A stretch of DNA of 64,000 bases from Desulfosarcina alkanivorans (GCF_009688945.1 NZ_AP021874.1:744001-808000), one strand, 5' to 3'. Counted from the stretch's first letter, positions 16,377 to 26,394 are shown. The notes: generated from the letters alone by a model not told the origin. Made by a program: numbers and translations.

Positions 16377-17345
16377 ATGGACCCCAGAAATCTCATCGGA
16401 TCATTAAAAGCGGCCATTCTTGTCCATGCTTTGGGCTGGGACGTCATCTCACCGGTGATCGATCAGCTCAGCAAAGCCGAACGAAATTTGATTTTCAAAC
16501 TCCAAACCAAGCTGCATTCCGTTTCTCCCGCGCTGGTTGAAAGTGTGGCCAAGGAATTCCTCGAAAAAGCGGCGCCGCCCAAACAGATCGAGAACAAGGA
16601 CAAGGATCAAGGGGACGAATCCGCTGGCGACGACATCGATAACCGGCGGGAAAACAACCTCAAGGCCATACAGGCCATTCCTCCGGATTTGCTGATCCAG
16701 CTGATTCAAAATGAACATCCCCAAACCATATCCCTGATCATCGCCCATCTGCAGCCCCACATTGCCAGTGAAGTGATGGGACTTTTGCCTGATGAGTTGA
16801 AACCCGATGTGGCCTATCGTATTGCCAATCTGGATAAGGTGGCCTCCGGCATGCTGGAAGAGATTGACCACGCGTTTGAAGAAATTCTTTCCAACAAAGA
16901 GACGTCCACGACTCAAAAAGCCGGTGGCGTGCCGCGTCTGGCTGAAATCCTGAATATGATCGATGGCACTTCTGCGGAACAGATTATCGAGGACATCGAG
17001 GAAAACGATCCCGATATGGCTGAAGAGATCCGGCAGAACATGTTCATTTTCGACGACATCATTCTCGTGGATGACCGGGGGCTGCAAAAGGTGCTTCGTT
17101 CTGTAGAATCCCAGGAACTGGCGGTTGCACTTAAAGCGGCGGCAGACGAAGTCAAAGAGAAAATCTTTCGCAATATGTCCGAACGGGCGGCCGAAATACT
17201 CAAAGAGGAAATGGAAGTGTCCGGCGCTGTAAGGATCAAGGAAGTCACCGATGCGCAGCAGAAAATAACCAAAATCGTCCAGGACATGGAACGAAAGGGC
17301 GAGCTGGTCATCAGCGGACGGGGAGGGGAGGAGTTTGTTGGCTAA
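16377..17345 (+). CDS. fliG: flagellar motor switch protein FliG
   Basis: A 322-residue rotor protein connecting FliF to FliM and contacting MotA to generate torque. It has the middle-domain EHPQ motif (QNEHPQTISLIIAHL) and the charged C-terminal torque helix region (DDIILVDDRGLQKVLRSV). The length is near the family's 330. No Shine-Dalgarno is visible because the upstream sequence is a heptamer repeat; translation may depend on coupling to fliF or on AT context. The end overlaps the fliH start by 11 bases. Confidence 0.94.
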   Translation: MDPRNLIGSLKAAILVHALGWDVISPVIDQLSKAERNLIFKLQTKLHSVSPALVESVAKEFLEKAAPPKQIENKDKDQGDESAGDDIDNRRENNLKAIQAIPPDLLIQLIQNEHPQTISLIIAHLQPHIASEVMGLLPDELKPDVAYRIANLDKVASGMLEEIDHAFEEILSNKETSTTQKAGGVPRLAEILNMIDGTSAEQIIEDIEENDPDMAEEIRQNMFIFDDIILVDDRGLQKVLRSVESQELAVALKAAADEVKEKIFRNMSERAAEILKEEMEVSGAVRIKEVTDAQQKITKIVQDMERKGELVISGRGGEEFVG

Positions 17346-18051
17346 CGCACCCAAGGACACGCAAGTCTCATCGGTTGATACGTGCGGATTATACTATTTT
17401 CCTGAAATTCCATGCGACTCGGAAAAAGGGGCTGCAGCCCCACCGGCCACCGGGCATTTCGTAAGCGGGACGCACGGCCCCGACAATGACCGCCCATCGC
17501 CGCATGAGGAGGTTCAGGATCCGGAGCAGATTCAGCATCTGGTCGAAGAAGCGTTCAACAACGGTCTCGATCAGGGCAAGGCGGCGGCGATTGCCGCCAA
17601 CCGGGAAAACGTCGATCGTGCAACGGCTGCGCTCAAAGAAGCGGTGGCTGCTCTGGTGCGGGCACGGCAGCAGGACGTGGAACGCATGGAAACGGAAACG
17701 GTCCGGCTTGCCCTTGCGATTGCCAGGAGAATCATCGGTCACGAAAGCGACCAGGGTGCGGTGATCGCCCATGTGGTGAAAACGGCAATGGAGAAGGTGT
17801 CCGATCCACGTTATTTAACCTTGAAACTGAACCCTGAAGATATCGATGCCGTCAAGGCCTTTCAGCACGAATTACTGCCGGATGACGACGTCAGCGCCGA
17901 TCTCCGCCTCGACGCCGATGAAAACATTCGCCGGGGAGGCTGCATTATTGAAACCAAGCTCGGCGATGTGGATGCCAGAATCGATCAACAGATAAAGATC
18001 ATTGACGCATTGCTGACCGAAAACCTTCCCAAACGCCCTGCAGAAGGCTGA
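17335..18051 (+). CDS. fliH: flagellar export stator protein FliH
   Basis: A 238-residue regulator of the export ATPase FliI. The central segment carries Gly-containing repeats typical of FliH (EEAFNNGLDQGKAAAIAANR), and the C-terminal half resembles the V/F-type ATPase peripheral stalk (LALAIARRIIGHES). Two tandem TTG codons at 17335 and 17338 follow a strong GGAGGGGAGGAG; either may be used. It overlaps fliG by 11 bases. Confidence 0.88.
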   Translation: MLANAPKDTQVSSVDTCGLYYFPEIPCDSEKGAAAPPATGHFVSGTHGPDNDRPSPHEEVQDPEQIQHLVEEAFNNGLDQGKAAAIAANRENVDRATAALKEAVAALVRARQQDVERMETETVRLALAIARRIIGHESDQGAVIAHVVKTAMEKVSDPRYLTLKLNPEDIDAVKAFQHELLPDDDVSADLRLDADENIRRGGCIIETKLGDVDARIDQQIKIIDALLTENLPKRPAEG

Positions 18052-18061
18052 GACAGACACC

Positions 18062-19381
18062 ATGTTCCTTCCATTTTCCACCGCCAAATATCATGACCTG
18101 GTCAATGGGGTGATGCCCATAAAAGCCAACGGACGCGTACAGAAGATCGTCGGGCTGGTCATCGAAGCCAGCGGTCCGGCCTCCCAGATCGGATGTGTGT
18201 GCGATATTACCACCGAAGGCGGCGTCGGCACGGTGAGTGCCGAGGTGCTGGGCTTCAAAGAAGACTCGGTGCTGCTGATGCCCCTGGAAGATATCCGCAG
18301 CCTTGGCCCCGGATGCAAGGTTACGGCGCGCAAAGAAACGGCGCATGTGGGGGTGGGAAAGGCCCTGCTTGGGCGGGTGATCGACGGATTGGGCAATCCA
18401 ATCGACGGCAAAGGCCCGATCGAGGTCGATGATGCGTATCCGATATATGCCAATCCGGTGAACCCCCTGCTGAGAAACCGTATTCAGCAACCGCTGGACC
18501 TGGGGATCCGTGCCATTAACGGCCTGCTGACGGTGGGTTGCGGCCAGCGGATGGGTATTTTTGCCGGTTCCGGTGTCGGTAAAAGCGTATTGCTGGGAAT
18601 GATCGCCCGCCGCACTTCCGCCGAGGTGAATGTCATCGCCCTGATCGGTGAGCGGGGCAGGGAACTCAATGAATTTATCCAGAAGGACCTTGGAGAGGAA
18701 GGGCTGAAAAAATCCGTTGTCGTTGTCGCCACCTCGGACCATCTGCCCCTGGTACGGCTGCGCGGGGGATTTATCGCCACCGCCATTGCCGAATATTTCA
18801 GGGACCAGGGCAGCCATGTCAACCTGATGATGGATTCGGTGACCCGACTGGCCATGGCCCAGCGCGAGATCGGCCTGTCTCTGGGTGAACCCCCCACGAC
18901 CAAGGGGTACACCCCCTCCGTGTTTTCCATGCTTCCCAAACTGCTGGAGCGGGCCGGCACCTCATCGCACCGGGGAACCATTACCGGACTGTACACCGTC
19001 CTGGTGGAGGGCGATGACATGAACGAGCCCATCGCCGATGCGGCACGCTCCATTCTTGACGGTCACATTGTGCTTACCCGGGATCTGGCCAACCAGAACC
19101 ACTACCCGGCTATCGATATCCTCAAAAGCATCAGCCGCGTGATGGAAGACATCACCGATCTGGAACACAAACATCATGCCGGCCGGATCAAGGAAGTGCT
19201 GGCCACCTTCCGCAAGGCCGAAGACCTCATCAACATCGGTGCCTATGCGGCCGGCAGCAACCCAAAGATCGACGAGGCCATCAGGATGATCGACCCGATC
19301 AATCGCTATCTCCGACAGGGAATCCACGAAGAGATGAACTTTGAGGAAAGTATCGATGTGATGAAATCCATGATGGGGTAA
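18062..19381 (+). CDS. fliI: flagellum-specific export ATPase FliI
   Basis: A 439-residue F1-beta-like ATPase that energises and unloads export substrates at the flagellar type III gate. Walker A is GSGVGKS near residues 170-176, followed by NVIALIGERGRELNEF and the catalytic-domain segment LMMDSVTRLAMAQREIGL. It starts 10 bases after fliH. It is the last gene before a 293-bp gap that carries the next sigma-54 promoter. Confidence 0.96.
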   Translation: MFLPFSTAKYHDLVNGVMPIKANGRVQKIVGLVIEASGPASQIGCVCDITTEGGVGTVSAEVLGFKEDSVLLMPLEDIRSLGPGCKVTARKETAHVGVGKALLGRVIDGLGNPIDGKGPIEVDDAYPIYANPVNPLLRNRIQQPLDLGIRAINGLLTVGCGQRMGIFAGSGVGKSVLLGMIARRTSAEVNVIALIGERGRELNEFIQKDLGEEGLKKSVVVVATSDHLPLVRLRGGFIATAIAEYFRDQGSHVNLMMDSVTRLAMAQREIGLSLGEPPTTKGYTPSVFSMLPKLLERAGTSSHRGTITGLYTVLVEGDDMNEPIADAARSILDGHIVLTRDLANQNHYPAIDILKSISRVMEDITDLEHKHHAGRIKEVLATFRKAEDLINIGAYAAGSNPKIDEAIRMIDPINRYLRQGIHEEMNFEESIDVMKSMMG

Positions 19382-19598
19382 TGACGGTCCGGTCAAACAC
19401 AGCGCCCGGTTGGCCGATGGCGGAAGAGGCTGCAGGGATCGTCCCCGCCATCGACGGCAGCGCCTCCTCCCGGACCAGGAAAAAATCGCCAGCGGCGGTA
19501 AATCCTGCCGGCTCAAGGTGGCGTCAGGCAAACTGGAAATCAGCCGGATTTGGAAAAATTAAATGTCATAACGAATAGATAGGCTGGTTCGCGGCAAT

Positions 19599-19614
19599 TG
19601 GCATTACGATTGCA
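19599..19614 (+). promoter_or_regulatory. sigma-54 promoter of fliJ operon
   Basis: TGGCATTACGATTGCA matches both boxes with 10 bases between GG and GC. The start is predicted near 19625, 50 bases before fliJ. The 290-bp stretch between fliI and fliJ otherwise shows no supported gene. Confidence 0.75.
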
Positions 19615-19674
19615 TTTTTTGGATCCCAACGCCGGTCCGGTCTTCCAGGACGCGACCAGGAAATACAGGGGCAC

Positions 19675-20136
19675 ATGTACACGTTCAAACTGCAAACGGT
19701 TTTAGATCATCGACAGTTTATCGAAGACAATCTGAAAAAGGAACATGCCCGGATCAGGCAGCAGGTCGTGACGGAACAGCAAAAACTGGAGTCGCTGAAG
19801 AGAAAAGAGATGGAGACACACGCCGCATTGAAGCTGGAACAGGAAAAGGGGCTTTCCAGTGCTCAGGTGGTCGCTTACCATGCTTATCTCAAACGGCTTT
19901 CAGACCATATGCGCACCCAGAAGACCGTCGTTTGCGAGAGCAGGAAAACGGAAGCCAAAAAGCAGGATGAATTGCTCGAAGCCATGAAGAAACGCCAGAT
20001 TCTTGAAAAGCTGAAGGATCAGGAACACGACAGGTTCAACCAGATGGTTCTGGAAAAAGAAATGAAATTCATCGATGAAATTGCGGTCAATCAGTTTGTC
20101 CGTAAACAAATAGAAGAAAATGGAGGCGGCCAGTGA
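19675..20136 (+). CDS. fliJ: flagellar export chaperone FliJ
   Basis: A 153-residue protein that is almost entirely coiled coil (for example ARIRQQVVTEQQKLESLKRK), beginning FKLQTVLDHRQFIED as FliJ proteins do. It forms the central stalk of the export ATPase. It overlaps fliK by 4 bases. Confidence 0.88.
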   Translation: MYTFKLQTVLDHRQFIEDNLKKEHARIRQQVVTEQQKLESLKRKEMETHAALKLEQEKGLSSAQVVAYHAYLKRLSDHMRTQKTVVCESRKTEAKKQDELLEAMKKRQILEKLKDQEHDRFNQMVLEKEMKFIDEIAVNQFVRKQIEENGGGQ

Positions 20137-21809
20137 TTCCATTCAGCGGGCTTTTGCAGGCCAACCCCTTTTCCGCACCCTCGGTTGGAGGAAAACCCGG
20201 CACCCCCATCGCCGCCGCAAAAGGGGGTGCCGACCATCAGGATCCGTTCGCCAGTTCCCAAGACGCTTCCGGCGCTTTTCCGCAATGGGTAAAAAAACTG
20301 GTGGATGACAATACCCTGGCAGCCCCGGATGGCGATGGCGCAGTGGATCTTGAGATGGAAAACGCGGAAGCCGATCTGTCCGCGCCCGATTCCTTGCCGG
20401 CTCCCTTTGCCGAATTAACGGAACAGCCGCCGGCTCCTGAGCATGAGTCCCGGTCCCTCGACGGGAACGGGTTGCAAGAGGGGCAGGCCATGATGCCAGC
20501 TGCCGTATCAGATGGCAACAATGGGGGGCAGGATGGCAGCCAGTCCGAAGATGAGCGTTCCCGCCAAGTCTGGCCGGCGCCTCGAGTGGACCAGGTCCTG
20601 AAAAAAGAAATACATGCCGGCGGCCACAATCAATCGGTTGTGGACCCGTCCAGAAAGCAAATGGACACCATCGGCAAACGCTCTCAACATGAAAAGGGCA
20701 TGGAATCGCCGGCCAGAGACCCTTTCTCAAGTCTGGAAATGAAGGGCCAGGGGCCCATGGAAAAGGGCGCCCGGCAGGACATGCCGGTTGAAAAGACGGA
20801 CCCGCAAGACGTCCTCACGGCAAGGGCGGGCAAGGAGGACGATCCATCTTCATTCAAACCGGTCGGACCGGCCCGGGAAATCGAAAAGACCAGCACTGGA
20901 CAGGCGCGGCAACAGCGACCGTCAGAAAACGTCAGCCCCGGCCAGGTTGTTTCGCAGCGCCCGTCCGCCGGATTGGGAGTCGCTGAAAAAACCCTCGAGC
21001 CCGGCCCCGCACCCGGGCAGCCCCATGGGGGCAACACCCGGGCGTCTGAATCCATCTCCGGGATCGTCGCGGATGAAAAAACGGCTTCATCCGAGGATGA
21101 TACGGCCAATTTTCAGGGCCGCGGGGAACGCAGGCAGACGCGGAAAATGGCCTTTGCCGAGGTCAGAGATGCCGAACTGCAAAAAAGTCCCTCCCTGGAT
21201 TCCGTGAAAGGATCCGGCGCTGAACCCATCAAAACGGACACCGCTTTTCAGGACACTGCCAGGGCCGTGACCGTGGAGGCATCGACCACTGCGGGATCAA
21301 CAGCCAGAAGCGGCCAGGCATCCCCATTGTCACGGCCGGAAGCATCGGGGGCCGGAACGTTTCAGAGTTCGGTGATGGATCAAATTGTCGAGAAAGCATC
21401 CCTGCATTCCATTCACGGGCGTTCCGAGGTCCGGATTCGATTAAAGCCTGATTTTTTAGGTAACGTACAGATGAATATCGCCACGGACAAAGAACAGGTG
21501 GTGGTGCGTATCACAACGGATCAGCCGGTGGTCAAGGACATCATCGAATCCCACCTGCATCACCTGAAGGCGGAACTTCAACACCAGGGGCTGACCATCG
21601 ACAAATTCGAAGTGATGGTCAACTCGGATGCGGATCAGCAGCCCGGCCGCGATCCGTTTTCCCAGATGTCCAGGAACAATTCCTTCAACGATGGCCGGCG
21701 ACAGGAACAGGACCAGAACCCGGAAAAGGGGAGACCCCGGGGCGGCAACGACGCCGACGATGATCCGGATGACCGGCCCGAAGGCGACGGGGTGAATTAT
21801 TTCGCCTGA
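20133..21809 (+). CDS. fliK: flagellar hook-length control protein FliK
   Basis: A 558-residue secreted ruler protein. The first 430 residues are low-complexity and disordered, rich in Pro, Gly, Ser and Gln. The conserved globular C-terminal domain (about 430-530) has the Flg_hook pattern VRIRLKPDFLGNVQMNI and HQGLTIDKFEVMVN. The GTG start at 20133 overlaps fliJ. It terminates hook growth and switches FlhB specificity. Confidence 0.92.
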   Translation: MIPFSGLLQANPFSAPSVGGKPGTPIAAAKGGADHQDPFASSQDASGAFPQWVKKLVDDNTLAAPDGDGAVDLEMENAEADLSAPDSLPAPFAELTEQPPAPEHESRSLDGNGLQEGQAMMPAAVSDGNNGGQDGSQSEDERSRQVWPAPRVDQVLKKEIHAGGHNQSVVDPSRKQMDTIGKRSQHEKGMESPARDPFSSLEMKGQGPMEKGARQDMPVEKTDPQDVLTARAGKEDDPSSFKPVGPAREIEKTSTGQARQQRPSENVSPGQVVSQRPSAGLGVAEKTLEPGPAPGQPHGGNTRASESISGIVADEKTASSEDDTANFQGRGERRQTRKMAFAEVRDAELQKSPSLDSVKGSGAEPIKTDTAFQDTARAVTVEASTTAGSTARSGQASPLSRPEASGAGTFQSSVMDQIVEKASLHSIHGRSEVRIRLKPDFLGNVQMNIATDKEQVVVRITTDQPVVKDIIESHLHHLKAELQHQGLTIDKFEVMVNSDADQQPGRDPFSQMSRNNSFNDGRRQEQDQNPEKGRPRGGNDADDDPDDRPEGDGVNYFA

Positions 21810-21864
21810 ACCCAGGTAATGGAAGCATCGCAGTTATACCAAACGTATTCGGAGGTGACGGACA

Positions 21865-22551
21865 ATGACGGTCATGAGTGTATCCGATGTATACAGCCAG
21901 GCCAGCACACCACAGACACAGGACAACAGCGTGATGGGAAAAGAGGATTTTCTCACCCTGCTGGTGGCCCAGTTGCAGCACCAGGACCCTTTGAATCCAT
22001 CGGAGAGCACCGAATTCACGGCCCAGCTTGCCCAGTTCAGTTCCCTGGAGCAATTACAAAACATCGATGCCACGCTGAATGGATTTGAAGTCTATCAATC
22101 CACTTTGAACAACATCGAGTCATCCGGGTTCATCGGCAAGACGGTCACCGCCGCAGGCAGCATGATCGCCGTCAATGACGGCACCCCGGATCCCATCCGG
22201 TTTGATCTGGCCAATGGCGCAGAAAGTGTTTATGTCCAGGTCTACGACGGCTACGGGGATTTCGTGACCGATATCCAGGCGGGCGCCCTGCCGGCCGGTG
22301 AACAGCAGATGGCCTGGGATGGAGAGGATTCAACCGGTGCCGTCGTTGAGGATGGCATCTATACCTTTACGGTGATGGCGATGAACACCAATGGCGATGT
22401 CGTCCATTCAACCAGCTATACGACCGGTACCGTCACCGGTATCGATTACAAATCAGGTGCCACGAAACTGCTGATGAATGACCGGGAAATTCCCATCTCC
22501 TCGGTGATTCGCATCGAAGAAACGCCCAGTGAAGAAAACAGCCAAAGCTAA
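21865..22551 (+). CDS. flgD: flagellar hook assembly protein FlgD
   Basis: A 228-residue hook cap. It has the conserved N-terminal FlgD segment DFLTLLVAQLQHQDPLNPSE (residues about 31-50) and C-terminal tudor/FnIII-like strands with AWDGEDSTGAVVEDGIYTF. It lies between fliK and flgE, the usual hook-module order. GGAGG sits just before the start. Confidence 0.94.
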   Translation: MTVMSVSDVYSQASTPQTQDNSVMGKEDFLTLLVAQLQHQDPLNPSESTEFTAQLAQFSSLEQLQNIDATLNGFEVYQSTLNNIESSGFIGKTVTAAGSMIAVNDGTPDPIRFDLANGAESVYVQVYDGYGDFVTDIQAGALPAGEQQMAWDGEDSTGAVVEDGIYTFTVMAMNTNGDVVHSTSYTTGTVTGIDYKSGATKLLMNDREIPISSVIRIEETPSEENSQS

Positions 22552-22575
22552 TACCGTCAGAAAAGGAGAACAACC

Positions 22576-23805
22576 ATGATCGGTTCATTGTATTCAGGAA
22601 TTTCAGGATTGAAGGCCAACACCAGCGCCATGGCGGTCATCGGTGACAACATTGCCAATGTCGACACCACCGGATTCAAATCGTCCCGGGTCTCTTTCGC
22701 CAACATTTTCAGCTCCTCGCTCAGCCAGACCAACGTTCAGATCGGACGGGGCGTCTTCATGAACAGTGTCAACCCCCAGTGGGAATCCGGCTCCCTGGAA
22801 AACACCAACAGCGCTACGGATTTATCCGTCAATGGGTCCGGCATGTTTATCGTCGCCGACCCGAACAGTGGAACGCCCTACTATACCCGGGCCGGCAAAT
22901 TCGACTGGAACAGCGAAGGGAATCTGGTCACGCCCGATGGATTCCTGGTCCAGGGGATCCCCATCGACCCTGACGGGGTGCGCGGCAGTATCGGAGACAT
23001 CGTCCTTCCCAACGGCACCAGCGACCCCAACCCGACCAGCAATATCGCCTTCGGCTTGAACCTGAGCAATGATGCAGCAGTTGGCGACACCTTTACCAGT
23101 TCCATCACCACCTACGACTCATTGGGGTCGGAAGTCATCCTGGATATCGTTTTTACTCGTAATTCTCCTGGTTGGGATTGGGTTGTGAACCCCGACGTGG
23201 GCGCCTCGGCGACAACCGGTCATATCGAGTTTGATTCGGATGGGAATCTGGATCCGGCGGCCTCTTTCTACGATCCCGGCACCGGTGCCGTTTATGCCGA
23301 CCCGGTCATCGACGTGACGGGCCTGGGCGGTGCGAATGATCTGGGGATCACCTGGACCTACCTGGATGCAGGCGCATCCGACGGCAGCATCACCGGTTAC
23401 AGCGGCGAATCGACAAAGACCGCCCAGAGCCAGGACGGATACCCCTCGGGCAGTCTTCAGACCGTGGCCGTGGATGAGGACGGCTATTTTACCGGAATAT
23501 ACTCCAACGGGTCCATGATTCCGTTCGCCCAGCTCTCCCTGGCGGACTTTGCCAGCTATGCCGGCCTGGCCAAACAGGGCAGCAACCTGTATGCGGAGTC
23601 TCTGTCTTCGGGCCAGCCGCTGGTGGGACCGCCCAATACCGCCGGGCTGGGGTCGGTCGCCCCCAGCACCCTGGAAATGTCCAACGTGGACCTGGGCACG
23701 GAGTTTGTCGAGATGATCACCACCCAGCGGGCCTTCCAGGCCAATTCCAAAGTCATTACCACCAGTGACGAGATTCTGTCCGAGTTGCTGAATATCAAAC
23801 GGTAG
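22576..23805 (+). CDS. flgE: flagellar hook protein FlgE
   Basis: A 409-residue hook subunit. The N-terminal rod/hook motif is DNIANVDTTGFKSSRVSF, the central FlgE region has TRAGKFDWNSEGNLVTPDG, and the C-terminal helix is FVEMITTQRAFQANSKV. AGGAG precedes the ATG. It is last in fliJ-fliK-flgD-flgE. Confidence 0.95.
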   Translation: MIGSLYSGISGLKANTSAMAVIGDNIANVDTTGFKSSRVSFANIFSSSLSQTNVQIGRGVFMNSVNPQWESGSLENTNSATDLSVNGSGMFIVADPNSGTPYYTRAGKFDWNSEGNLVTPDGFLVQGIPIDPDGVRGSIGDIVLPNGTSDPNPTSNIAFGLNLSNDAAVGDTFTSSITTYDSLGSEVILDIVFTRNSPGWDWVVNPDVGASATTGHIEFDSDGNLDPAASFYDPGTGAVYADPVIDVTGLGGANDLGITWTYLDAGASDGSITGYSGESTKTAQSQDGYPSGSLQTVAVDEDGYFTGIYSNGSMIPFAQLSLADFASYAGLAKQGSNLYAESLSSGQPLVGPPNTAGLGSVAPSTLEMSNVDLGTEFVEMITTQRAFQANSKVITTSDEILSELLNIKR

Positions 23806-23821
23806 GTGACCCCCTGTTTTC

Positions 23822-23872
23822 CCGGTGGCTGTGGACAAAGGGCCTTTGAAGGCATTGGTTCACAGCCGCCGG
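23822..23872 (+). terminator. large stem-loop after flgE
   Basis: A 12-bp stem (arms 23822-23833 and 23861-23872, one G-T pair) encloses a loop that itself contains AAAGG/CCTTT. No long T-tract follows, so it may be a Rho-assisted terminator or an mRNA 3' stabiliser rather than a canonical terminator. The rest of the 370-bp gap to fliL contains only the promoter at 24091. Confidence 0.45.
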
Positions 23873-24090
23873 ACCTTTCTGAACTGTCCCGCCGGAAAAT
23901 GCGGATCGGCTGTCTCTCCGGCAGCGCTCCGGCTGTCAAAGCCTTGACTCTTATCCGCCGATATTGACGCCCGGTTCGGATACCTTCCTGTGCCTTGTCC
24001 TCCAGCGCGATGCGCGCCGGTCACCCCATACGGTCCCCATGGGGCCGCTATTCCGCGATTCTGGAAATTCACCGAAGATAAAAAGCCGAG

Positions 24091-24106
24091 TGGCATGCAA
24101 CATGCT
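24091..24106 (+). promoter_or_regulatory. sigma-54 promoter candidate of fliL operon
   Basis: TGGCATGCAACATGCT has correct GG-N10-GC spacing and consensus TGGCA. The -12 box begins A instead of T. It closely resembles the element before flhA (29722). The start would be near 24117, about 60 bases before fliL. Confidence 0.6.
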
Positions 24107-24178
24107 TTCTACTCATGCAACTGAGCTGTTCAACAGGTAGTCTCGGGATTGAATAAACGATTCGGCGGAGGGTGAAGG

Positions 24179-24637
24179 ATGTCGAAAACAGTGTTGATTG
24201 TCATCATTTCGGTAGCGGTCCTGTTCATGGGCATGGTGGGCGCAGGCTTTTTCATTCTCTGGAACAAGATTTCGCAGGTGCCGCCGGATCCGTCGACCAT
24301 CGAGGAGATGCCCGTCGAGGAAGAGGAGAATACCATCGGCCCCCTGTATTCCCTGGATACCATGATTGTGAACCTGTCGGATCACGGAGGGAAACGGTAT
24401 CTTCGCGTGACGATGGCCCTCGAGCTCAGCGACCCGGATGCCGTGGTCACCATCGAAAGCCGGTTGCCCCAGGTGCGGGATGCGATTCTGACGATTCTGC
24501 CCACCAAGACCTATGACGAGATCAGCACCACCGACGGTAAAATAGCCCTGCGAAACCAGGTCATCGAAAAGATCAACAGCCTGATTACCAAGGGGCGTGT
24601 GGACAACATCTATTTCACTGAATTCGTGGTTCAATAG
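24179..24637 (+). CDS. fliL: flagellar basal-body associated protein FliL
   Basis: A 152-residue protein with one N-terminal transmembrane segment (residues about 5-26) and a periplasmic domain. Family motifs are YSLDTMIVNLSDHGGKRYLR and the C-terminal VDNIYFTEFVVQ. FliL rings surround MotB-type stators and aid torque under load. GGAGGG and AAGG lie upstream of the ATG. It is first in the long switch and export operon. Confidence 0.92.
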   Translation: MSKTVLIVIISVAVLFMGMVGAGFFILWNKISQVPPDPSTIEEMPVEEEENTIGPLYSLDTMIVNLSDHGGKRYLRVTMALELSDPDAVVTIESRLPQVRDAILTILPTKTYDEISTTDGKIALRNQVIEKINSLITKGRVDNIYFTEFVVQ

Positions 24638-24646
24638 GCAGCGATC

Positions 24647-25630
24647 ATGGCCGACCAGATACTTTCACAGGAAGAGATCGATGCCCTGCTCACTGCAATG
24701 GACAGTGGCGAGATCGACGTTGTCGAAGAGAAGCAGGAGGTGGCGGTTGAAGTCCGCCCCTATGATCTGACCACCCAAAACATCATGCAGCGCGGTCAGT
24801 TCGATGCGCTCGAAGAGGTCTACGATAAATTCGTCAACCTGTTTCAGGCTTCCCTGTCCGGCCTTTTTCAGCGAACCATTTCGGTCAAGGTCATCTCGCG
24901 GGAAACCGTCAAATTCGGAGAGTTCATCAAGGCATTCTCGAATCCCACCGGTTTTATCATCTATGGCATGGAACCACTGATCGGATCGGCCCTCATGGCC
25001 TTCGAACCGAACCTGGTTTTCTCGCTGATCGATTGCATGTTCGGCGGTGAAGGCAAGCCCATGGAGAAAATCCGCGAGTTCACCATGCTCGAAAGACGGA
25101 TGCTCAAGCGAATGGCCATGGCCGTTTTAAAGGACCTGGAAACGGCCTGGGAGTCGGCCTACAGGCTTCGGCTGGCACTGCGGAAAATTGAAACCAAACC
25201 GGAGTTCGTGTATCTGGTCAATCCCAGCGATCAGCTGATCATCGTTGTTTTTGCCATCAGCACCGAATCGTTTTCCGGAAACATTCACCTGTGCATGCCT
25301 TACCTCATGCTCGAACCGATCAAGGATCAGCTCAGTTCCAGCTTTCTGCGTGAAAAAGACCGGGCCAGTTCTTTTGGTGCTGAAATCCGAAGCCTGCTCG
25401 GACGTACCGAAGTCAATCTGGTGGCTGAGCTGGGCAGAACCGTCTATTCGGTGGAGGAAATTCTTAATTTTGAAGTGGACGACGTTCTTCGACTGAACAC
25501 CGGGCCCCAGAACAACGTGGTCGTGAACATCGAACGCGTTCCCAAATACCTGGGAATGCCCGGCGTCGTGAAAGGCAGCAAGGCCGTTCAGATCACCGAA
25601 ACCATCGACCCGGACCGGGGAAGGGGATGA
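24647..25630 (+). CDS. fliM: flagellar motor switch protein FliM
   Basis: A 327-residue C-ring protein. The extreme N-terminus ILSQEEIDALL is the CheY-phosphate binding helix, so the motor is expected to respond to chemotaxis signalling although no che genes are in the window. The CheC-like middle domain and C-terminal SpoA domain (TEVNLVAELGRTVYSVEEIL) follow. Confidence 0.95.
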   Translation: MADQILSQEEIDALLTAMDSGEIDVVEEKQEVAVEVRPYDLTTQNIMQRGQFDALEEVYDKFVNLFQASLSGLFQRTISVKVISRETVKFGEFIKAFSNPTGFIIYGMEPLIGSALMAFEPNLVFSLIDCMFGGEGKPMEKIREFTMLERRMLKRMAMAVLKDLETAWESAYRLRLALRKIETKPEFVYLVNPSDQLIIVVFAISTESFSGNIHLCMPYLMLEPIKDQLSSSFLREKDRASSFGAEIRSLLGRTEVNLVAELGRTVYSVEEILNFEVDDVLRLNTGPQNNVVVNIERVPKYLGMPGVVKGSKAVQITETIDPDRGRG

Positions 25631-25633
25631 TCG

Positions 25634-26020
25634 ATGGCCAACGCAATAAATCCTGCATCATCCGATTCCGGCGCCGGTCATCGACCGCTGAAACTGCCTA
25701 CAGAACCTATGGGAGCCATTGATATGCCCGATACGACCAACAATCAACAGGCGGAAGCCACCGAGAACCTGGACCTGTTGCTGGATATCCCCCTGGAAAT
25801 CACCATCGAATTGGGGCGAACGAAAATGTTGATCAATGACTTGCTTAAACTGGGCCAGGGCGCCGTCATCGAATTGCCCAAAGAAGCCGGTGATACGCTT
25901 GAAATTCTGGCCAACAACCGTCTGATTGCCAAAGGTGACGTCGTCGTGGTGAATAAAAAATACGGTGTCCGCCTCACCGAGGTGATCAGCCCCGTTGAAC
26001 GACTGGAGAAACTGGGATGA
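25634..26020 (+). CDS. fliN: flagellar motor switch protein FliN
   Basis: A 128-residue protein with a variable N-terminal 45 residues and a C-terminal SpoA domain (LDIPLEITIELGRTKM ... KYGVRLTEVI). It sits at the base of the C ring and docks FliH-FliI. It overlaps fliO by 4 bases. Confidence 0.94.
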   Translation: MANAINPASSDSGAGHRPLKLPTEPMGAIDMPDTTNNQQAEATENLDLLLDIPLEITIELGRTKMLINDLLKLGQGAVIELPKEAGDTLEILANNRLIAKGDVVVVNKKYGVRLTEVISPVERLEKLG

Positions 26021-26394
26021 ATGGCATGCCGGATATGATGTCGGCCGGATTGAAAATGATTGCCTCGCTGGGCGTGGTGCTGGCCATGATCCTTTGTCTC
26101 CTGTACGGGGCCAGGAAACTCACCCGGCAGCGGACGGGGGGCGGCGGCGGACGCCGGATTGAGGTGCTGGAGAGCCATTACATGGGTGTGAAAAAGACGA
26201 TCTCCCTGGTACGTGTGCCCGGAAAAGTACTGGTCTTGGGAATTACCGGGGACCGGATCAACCTGCTGGATACCCTTGATGACGACATCGTCCAGCAGCA
26301 GATCCCGGAAGACGAACCGAAATCCTTCGGACCGATCCTGTCCGACCGTCTGAAACGTATCGGCAGCGGCTTCAGGGGAAAGGGGAACGCGTGA
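26017..26394 (+). CDS. fliO: flagellar export protein FliO
   Basis: A 125-residue protein with one transmembrane segment (residues about 11-30) followed by the conserved basic cytoplasmic stretch RRIEVLESHYMGVKKTISLV. FliO is an assembly scaffold for the FliP ring. It overlaps both neighbours by 4 bases. Confidence 0.88.
   Translation: MNGMPDMMSAGLKMIASLGVVLAMILCLLYGARKLTRQRTGGGGGRRIEVLESHYMGVKKTISLVRVPGKVLVLGITGDRINLLDTLDDDIVQQQIPEDEPKSFGPILSDRLKRIGSGFRGKGNA

Noticed and set aside
19381..19578. 65-codon frame after fliI
   Set aside because: No ribosome binding site, low-information residues, and it lies in the promoter gap before fliJ.
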